From: Pseudobdellovibrionaceae bacterium
GTDB taxonomy: Bacteria > Bdellovibrionota > Bdellovibrionia > Bdellovibrionales > JAMPXM01
Direction: 5' to 3'
Assembly (NCBI GenBank): GCA_016791465.1
Contig: JAEUWE010000187.1
Coordinates: forward strand, 1-10,460
Length of the DNA: 10,460 bases
The notes below the pieces were generated by a model. That model saw only the letters and a program-made list of their open reading frames with translations. It did not search any database and was not told the origin of the DNA. The position numbers were made by a program, and so were the translations under genes. Shown one piece after another: positions 6,161-10,460 of the stretch (position 1 is the stretch's first letter; the number at the start of each line of letters is the position of its first letter).

Positions 6161-7356
6161 CAGAGCGTGATGTCTTGCCTGATATCAATGCCTCGTCGCT
6201 GTTTTATAAAAAGCTTTCGCCATTTACAGTTTTTAGTGAGCTGATGGAGGACAGGCATTACCGGAAAGTGCCCGACGACTGGGTTGTCGTGCTAACCGAC
6301 ATCAAAGGTTCAACGCAGGCTATTGCAGAGAATCGCTATAAAGATGTGAATCTGCTTGGAGCAGCCTCGATCGTCGCCATTCTCAATCGTATAAGCGACC
6401 GCTCGATCCCATTTGTTTTCGGTGGCGATGGCGCCACCATTCTTATTCACCAGAGTGAGCTTGAACGGATTGCTCCGGCCCTGCAGGCAACACTGCGTTT
6501 GGCGCGTGAGACCTTCCGTTTTGAAATGCGAATTGGAGTGGTGCCGGTGAGTGAGCTATCGGCACAGGGCTTTCAGATCGAGGTCGCCAAGTTCGGCGTC
6601 TCGGCCAAGGCGAGCTTTGCCATGATCCGCGGAGGCGGAGTGAGCGCTGCGGAGAAGATTGTGAAGAGTGGTCGAAATCTCATAGTTGAAACGGTGACAT
6701 CGACTGACGATGGAGAAAGCGCTTTCGAAGGACTTTCGTGTCGTTGGAATCCCGTGCTGTCGCGACGGGGCGAGATGGTGAGTCTTCTGATCTTGGCGAA
6801 GGGCGAGAATGCCAAGAAGACGTATCGCGATGTGCTGGAGAAGATCGACAGTATCTTGAGTTCGGATTCACAGGCGGTTTCTCTAGATAAAATTGATTCG
6901 GGTGTGCGGTTATCAAATCTAAAAAAGGAATTCGACATACACTCGGTTGGACAGTCCCTTTTAAGTAATCTCCGAAGGATCTTCAGTATTGCAGTTGAGG
7001 TTGTTACGATGCGCATTCTCATCGTGACAGGTTGGTCAATGGGAGATTTCAGCGCACAGAAGTACGCGCGCGAGATGGTTGCGCAATCGGATTCAAAAAA
7101 GTTTGACGACATGCTTCGAATGATTCGGGATTGCTCGCGAGAGGAACTTCAGCAGATTGAAGCGTTTCTAGACGATGAGCGGCGGGCCGGTCGTTTAAAC
7201 TACGGACTGCATGCTTCCAATGAAGCGATGGTCACCTGTCTTGTTTTTCATCTCGATGATCATATTCACTTTGTCGACGGCGGCGACGGTGGGTACGCGC
7301 TCGCCGCCAAACGACTCAAGGAACAGGTTGCCACTAGTACTTCAGTGGAACCATAA
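6157..7356 (+). CDS. DUF3095 family protein, class III nucleotidyl-cyclase-like
   Basis: This is a cytosolic protein of 399 residues with the pattern of DUF3095, a family remotely related to class III adenylate/guanylate cyclases. LTDIKGST (46-53) corresponds to the cyclase metal-binding Asp motif (D48), and FVFGGDGATIL (87-97) to the second metal Asp loop (D91). FEMRIGVVPVSEL (about 122-134) resembles the cyclase strand that follows. The middle region carries RGGGVSAAEK and CRWNP. The C-terminal third has a helix-rich part and ends with HFVDGGDGGYALAAK (371-385), a second GGDGG sequence. There is no signal peptide. It starts at TTG within a TTGA overlap with the transglycosylase stop and has a strong upstream GGAGG, so it is co-translated with the peptidoglycan genes. 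Its stop overlaps the end of the convergent protease gene by 23 bp. Whether it makes a cyclic nucleotide is not known for the family as far as I can say; a regulatory or sensory role is inference. Confidence 0.85.
   Translation: MTERDVLPDINASSLFYKKLSPFTVFSELMEDRHYRKVPDDWVVVLTDIKGSTQAIAENRYKDVNLLGAASIVAILNRISDRSIPFVFGGDGATILIHQSELERIAPALQATLRLARETFRFEMRIGVVPVSELSAQGFQIEVAKFGVSAKASFAMIRGGGVSAAEKIVKSGRNLIVETVTSTDDGESAFEGLSCRWNPVLSRRGEMVSLLILAKGENAKKTYRDVLEKIDSILSSDSQAVSLDKIDSGVRLSNLKKEFDIHSVGQSLLSNLRRIFSIAVEVVTMRILIVTGWSMGDFSAQKYAREMVAQSDSKKFDDMLRMIRDCSREELQQIEAFLDDERRAGRLNYGLHASNEAMVTCLVFHLDDHIHFVDGGDGGYALAAKRLKEQVATSTSVEP
7279..7308. other. GC-rich inverted repeat near the 3' end of the DUF3095 gene
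   Basis: GGCGGCGA (7279-7286) and TCGCCGCC (7301-7308) form a perfect 8-bp stem around a 14-nt loop. It lies about 50 bp before the DUF3095 stop and just beyond the stop of the convergent protease gene, so it could block or pause transcripts arriving from either side. No T tract follows on either strand, so it is not a canonical intrinsic terminator, and the repeat also encodes GGDGGY...AAK in the protein. Confidence 0.3.
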
Positions 7357-10300
7357 GTATGCGGTCGCCGCAGGTGAAGCCGATCTGACTCGGCTTTTCG
7401 CGGCTCGGTTCAATCGCATTGCCGATCGCTTCACACCCAGTTGGGGCAAGAAGACGCAGACGAGCCGGTCGAATGAGGCCGACGAGTCTTCCGTTTTCGT
7501 ATCTTGGCGCGAGAACCTCGGCGCTCGAAGTTGTTCCAAGCCCGGCGGGGAGATACACCATCGGCGAACGTTCGGCACCGACACTTGATTCGCCGATAAC
7601 CGGAAAGAAGAGCCTCATAAAGAAGAAGCCGGGGAGGAAGCTGAAGCGACGGAGTGACGTTGCGGCGACCTCGCCGCTTCGAAGATCCATCAATTGCATC
7701 TCATAGATCGTCTGTGAGGTAACAGATGCTGTCGACTTTCCAATGAAGCCTGCGAGAACCGATAGGACCGAGTCAGTTTTCGAAAGCGGAGCAAGGGTTT
7801 TGTCGAATGCTGTCGAACCATCGTTGTAGACGCCGGACAGCCGCAAGGTGGAGCGTGAGCTTTCAGTATAAAATCCAGTTCCAACCGGTTCGCCATCACC
7901 GTTGAGAAGGGGGGCTGCGCTATTGGCGCGAAGCCGACGATAGCCACCGGCGTCCATCGATTTCGAATGACTTATTTTTGCGTCTTCGATGGAAGTTATC
8001 AGATGTTCAGCGTCGGTGCCTTCGCCTTTGAGCCAAGCCGCGCGGAGGACCCCAAGGCGCTGCTCCTCACGGCTTTGATAGAAGAGAGCGATTGGTGTTT
8101 GGTCTTTCTCGCGTAGGCTCTTGAGTCCGCCTGGACCCCAGTAGTAAATTCGAAACTCCGGCAAGTCGATTGGGTTTGGATTCCATGGATCATAAGCGGC
8201 TTTTTCGCTTTCAGGCGTAGTGCCACGAGAGATCCAGGCCGGAACAAGCTGTTGTCCGAGGCGCATCCACTGAAAGCGCTCCGTGATGACTGAAACGGAA
8301 TTGCTAAACTCAGCCTCCGTCGCGGTTTTTCCGTCAAAGGTCACCGCCATCGGGCGAAGTCGTTCGTCAAAGAAGCGGAAGAGAAACGAAGGCTGTTTCT
8401 TTTCAGGCGTCGGAGGAATTCTCCAGACCAAAATGTAATCCGATTTACCGTCAATATTCACGTCCGCGCGATGAAGTGCCAAGAGTTCGCCCTTGGTGGT
8501 GGCGACAGATTGCACTGAAGACACGTCGTAGATGTCTGCTCCTTGAGAGAGTAGGACCAGCTTGATCTCGTTGGCGGTTGAAACAACTGCGACGTAGTCC
8601 TGCTTTGCCTTCCCGTCTGCAGATACAACCGACCGCAGACTTGCTGTCTTGAGCAGCGAAATCGCCTGACTGTCGCCACGATACCCATAGCTTTGAACGT
8701 CGGGATCGCTGGCGTCAGGAGTCGACAGAACCTCAAGGCCAATGACTCGAGTTTCAGTTTTTGACTTCTTCGTTTTGAAATCAACGGTTGTGATTTTCGC
8801 TTCGAGCGAAAGTTCACTCTCAAGCCGAGGACTCTTCACTTCAAGAACGAGAGGTATCGATTTGTTTTCGCCAGTATTCCAGCGACCAAGGTCGATGCGC
8901 GCTGGTGACAGGGCGGCGTCGTTTACGGAACGCCCGAGTAGACGAAACTCGATGGAGCTCTTCTCGGCATCAGTCCATATATTTTCGAGTCCGAGTTGAA
9001 AGGCCACTTTTGAATCGCGCCGATTCCAATGAACTTCGACTGCACGTTTAGCGATCGGCATAACCATTGGTTGCGGTTGCACTTCGAGAGCGCGGGCAAG
9101 ATCGACGGCTCCGGTTTGAACAAAGGATGTGCTGCTGCGGGCGAGGCGTGGGTTTGGCGAAAGCGGTCGGGTTCCGAGTAGAAGGCGTGCATACGCTTCT
9201 TTGGTGCTAGCGCCGGCATTGAGGAGACGTGCCAGTACGCCAACGACCGCAGGCGATGCCATACTCGTTCCACTCTTCATTTCGTACCCCATTCGATCTG
9301 TAAAGACAGAGGGAGTGAGTGCCGTCGGGAAGAGGCTCAAAATACCAAGGCCTGGGGCTGCCACATCAACACCGGGACCGTGATTCGAAAAGTGTGAGAG
9401 CACGCCATCGGGGTCGTGTGAACCCACACAGATCACGCCCGTGTAGATGCACGGACGAATCAAAGCATCGGTGCCATCGTTTCCGGCCGCGGCAACAACG
9501 AGAACTCCTTGGCTTCGTGCGAGGTCGAGAAGCTGGGCGAGAAGATTCGAATCGACATCGGCGGGCCAGCCAAGAGACATATTGATGATCTGTGCTTTTG
9601 AACGAATCGCGTACAAAAGGCCGCGGGCGACCAGGTCGCCGAAGCCTTTTCCAGCTTTGAGCGAGGCTTCATCAGGAGAAGGTAGAGTTGCAGTCGCCGC
9701 TGTACCAGCTGTCGCGTTGAGTGATGTTGGTCGAACGGGTTCAGTTGGCGATGCCGAGATGACCTTGACGCCAAGAATTCTCACATTCTGCGCGATACCA
9801 CTGACGCCATCGCCATCATCTGAACGAGAGGCAATGACGCCGGCGACATGTGTTCCGTGACCATTCAGATCGCGGGCATCGTTGTCACCCCAAACGGCGC
9901 TGCCCGGAGCTGATTTTGCGGTCATATTCCAACCGGAGCAATCGAGAGGGTAGCCATTGCCATCGGCGTCTTTGTTCTTATAGGTCTGATCGCAAGTCGT
10001 TCGCGCTGTCGCATTGGCGGCAGTTTTTGTGCACTTCGTGTACTCGGCAAGCGCCTTACACTCAGCGGTGTTTTCAACGACGCGGTCGAGAAGCTCGGGA
10101 TGCGAGAAATCAAGTCCGGTATCGAGAATAGCGATGCGGACTTCTTTTCCGGGATCAAGATTTTCTTTTGGAGCGCGAGTCACGCCGACATCTTCTCCGG
10201 CACGCCCTTGCACCATTAGGCTCGTCAGGTCGTCGAGTGCAATCGGGATTGATTGTCCGTGGTTTTTATAGCCCCATTGCAGATTTTCGAATGAAGCTCC

Positions 10301-10460
10301 GCCGGACCGATTGCTAGGAGTTGCAATATTTTGAAGCGTTGTGAACTTCACATCGCGCGGTTCAAGCTTAATGGGCAGGCGATTTTGTTTGATCCAAAGG
10401 GCGAGCTCTCGTTCAGAGTTCGCGCTTTTTAAAGTGACGGTCATGGCGCTCGCGAGAGCA
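7334..10460 (-). CDS. Exported subtilisin-like serine protease (S8), 5' end beyond right edge
   Basis: This is a large secreted or periplasmic subtilase. Residues are numbered from the Met codon at 10444. The triad is D108 (ILDTG), H196 (NGHGTHVAG) and S394 (SGTSMASP), with oxyanion N322 (AAAGNDG). Between D108 and H196 is a long insert with four Cys (129, 138, 151, 169) and a D159-x-D161-x-N163-G loop ending at D168 that looks like a Ca site. C332 and C339 lie in the catalytic domain. Residues from about 455 onwards are not catalytic: beta-rich sequence with an FG-GAP-like DVNIDGKSD (661-669), and a last Cys pair at 1004 and 1025. All eight Cys could pair, which fits an oxidising compartment. 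The Met at 10444 is probably not the start: the frame runs open to the window edge and reads A-L-A-S-A just before it, a signal-peptide end. The protein is therefore over 1040 residues and 5'-partial here. Substrate unknown. Confidence 0.93.
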   Translation of the reverse strand, partial: ALASAMTVTLKSANSERELALWIKQNRLPIKLEPRDVKFTTLQNIATPSNRSGGASFENLQWGYKNHGQSIPIALDDLTSLMVQGRAGEDVGVTRAPKENLDPGKEVRIAILDTGLDFSHPELLDRVVENTAECKALAEYTKCTKTAANATARTTCDQTYKNKDADGNGYPLDCSGWNMTAKSAPGSAVWGDNDARDLNGHGTHVAGVIASRSDDGDGVSGIAQNVRILGVKVISASPTEPVRPTSLNATAGTAATATLPSPDEASLKAGKGFGDLVARGLLYAIRSKAQIINMSLGWPADVDSNLLAQLLDLARSQGVLVVAAAGNDGTDALIRPCIYTGVICVGSHDPDGVLSHFSNHGPGVDVAAPGLGILSLFPTALTPSVFTDRMGYEMKSGTSMASPAVVGVLARLLNAGASTKEAYARLLLGTRPLSPNPRLARSSTSFVQTGAVDLARALEVQPQPMVMPIAKRAVEVHWNRRDSKVAFQLGLENIWTDAEKSSIEFRLLGRSVNDAALSPARIDLGRWNTGENKSIPLVLEVKSPRLESELSLEAKITTVDFKTKKSKTETRVIGLEVLSTPDASDPDVQSYGYRGDSQAISLLKTASLRSVVSADGKAKQDYVAVVSTANEIKLVLLSQGADIYDVSSVQSVATTKGELLALHRADVNIDGKSDYILVWRIPPTPEKKQPSFLFRFFDERLRPMAVTFDGKTATEAEFSNSVSVITERFQWMRLGQQLVPAWISRGTTPESEKAAYDPWNPNPIDLPEFRIYYWGPGGLKSLREKDQTPIALFYQSREEQRLGVLRAAWLKGEGTDAEHLITSIEDAKISHSKSMDAGGYRRLRANSAAPLLNGDGEPVGTGFYTESSRSTLRLSGVYNDGSTAFDKTLAPLSKTDSVLSVLAGFIGKSTASVTSQTIYEMQLMDLRSGEVAATSLRRFSFLPGFFFMRLFFPVIGESSVGAERSPMVYLPAGLGTTSSAEVLAPRYENGRLVGLIRPARLRLLAPTGCEAIGNAIEPSREKPSQIGFTCGDRILMVPLKY

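Noticed and set aside
6573..7112. A 179-codon open frame on the minus strand opposite DUF3095
   Set aside because: Composition is Ser/Arg-rich as expected for an antisense shadow, it has no domain pattern, and the plus-strand frame matches a known family over its whole length.
7361..7374. Small GCGGTCGCCGC hairpin just after the DUF3095 stop as a terminator
   Set aside because: Only 4 bp of stem, no T tract, and it lies inside the convergent protease coding sequence.
1..10460. CRISPR arrays, tRNA or rRNA genes, long direct repeats, integrase attachment sites
   Set aside because: Reading both strands showed no regularly spaced repeats, no cloverleaf-like sequences, and no complete mobile element; coding genes fill almost the whole window.

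Overview
The window (10,460 bp, roughly balanced GC) reads as dense chromosomal DNA of a Gram-negative bacterium. It has Sec-type and lipoprotein signal peptides, a PBP4-type peptidase, a lytic transglycosylase and an LspA. The gene mix, and in particular an LspA carrying a HAMP-like tail, resembles the Bdellovibrionota (Bdellovibrio-like predators and relatives). That placement is inference from protein character, not from a database match. There is no CRISPR array, tRNA, rRNA or complete mobile element. Every stretch over 300 bp is coding.

Layout. (1) At 1-75 (minus) lies the first 25 codons of a zinc-ribbon protein that runs off the left edge. (2) At 211-2824 (minus) are a peptide-type ABC transporter substrate-binding lipoprotein and, 70 bp downstream, an LspA fused to a two-TM plus HAMP module. 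A hairpin with a T-rich tail at 121-151 probably ends this transcript. (3) At 2881-7356 (plus), diverging from the lipoprotein gene across a 56-bp gap, is a very tight three-gene unit. It encodes a PBP4/DacB-type D-Ala-D-Ala carboxypeptidase/endopeptidase, an MltD-like lytic transglycosylase whose ATG begins 1 nt after the dacB stop, and a DUF3095 protein related to class III nucleotidyl cyclases. The DUF3095 gene starts at TTG and overlaps the transglycosylase stop by 4 nt. (4) From 7334 to beyond the right edge (minus) is a large exported subtilisin-like serine protease. It converges on the DUF3095 gene with a 23-bp tail-to-tail overlap and is open at its 5' end.

How the genes fit together. 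The plus-strand unit cuts peptidoglycan at both peptide cross-links (DacB) and glycan strands (transglycosylase), and co-expresses a cytosolic cyclase-like protein that might be regulatory. The minus-strand pair links a lipoprotein with the peptidase that matures lipoproteins. The whole window leans towards envelope processing and secretion. No single locus here can be called a new system from sequence alone. The best candidates for a second look are the LspA-HAMP fusion, the coupled PG-hydrolase/DUF3095 operon, and the protease's cysteine-rich, Ca-loop-like insert.
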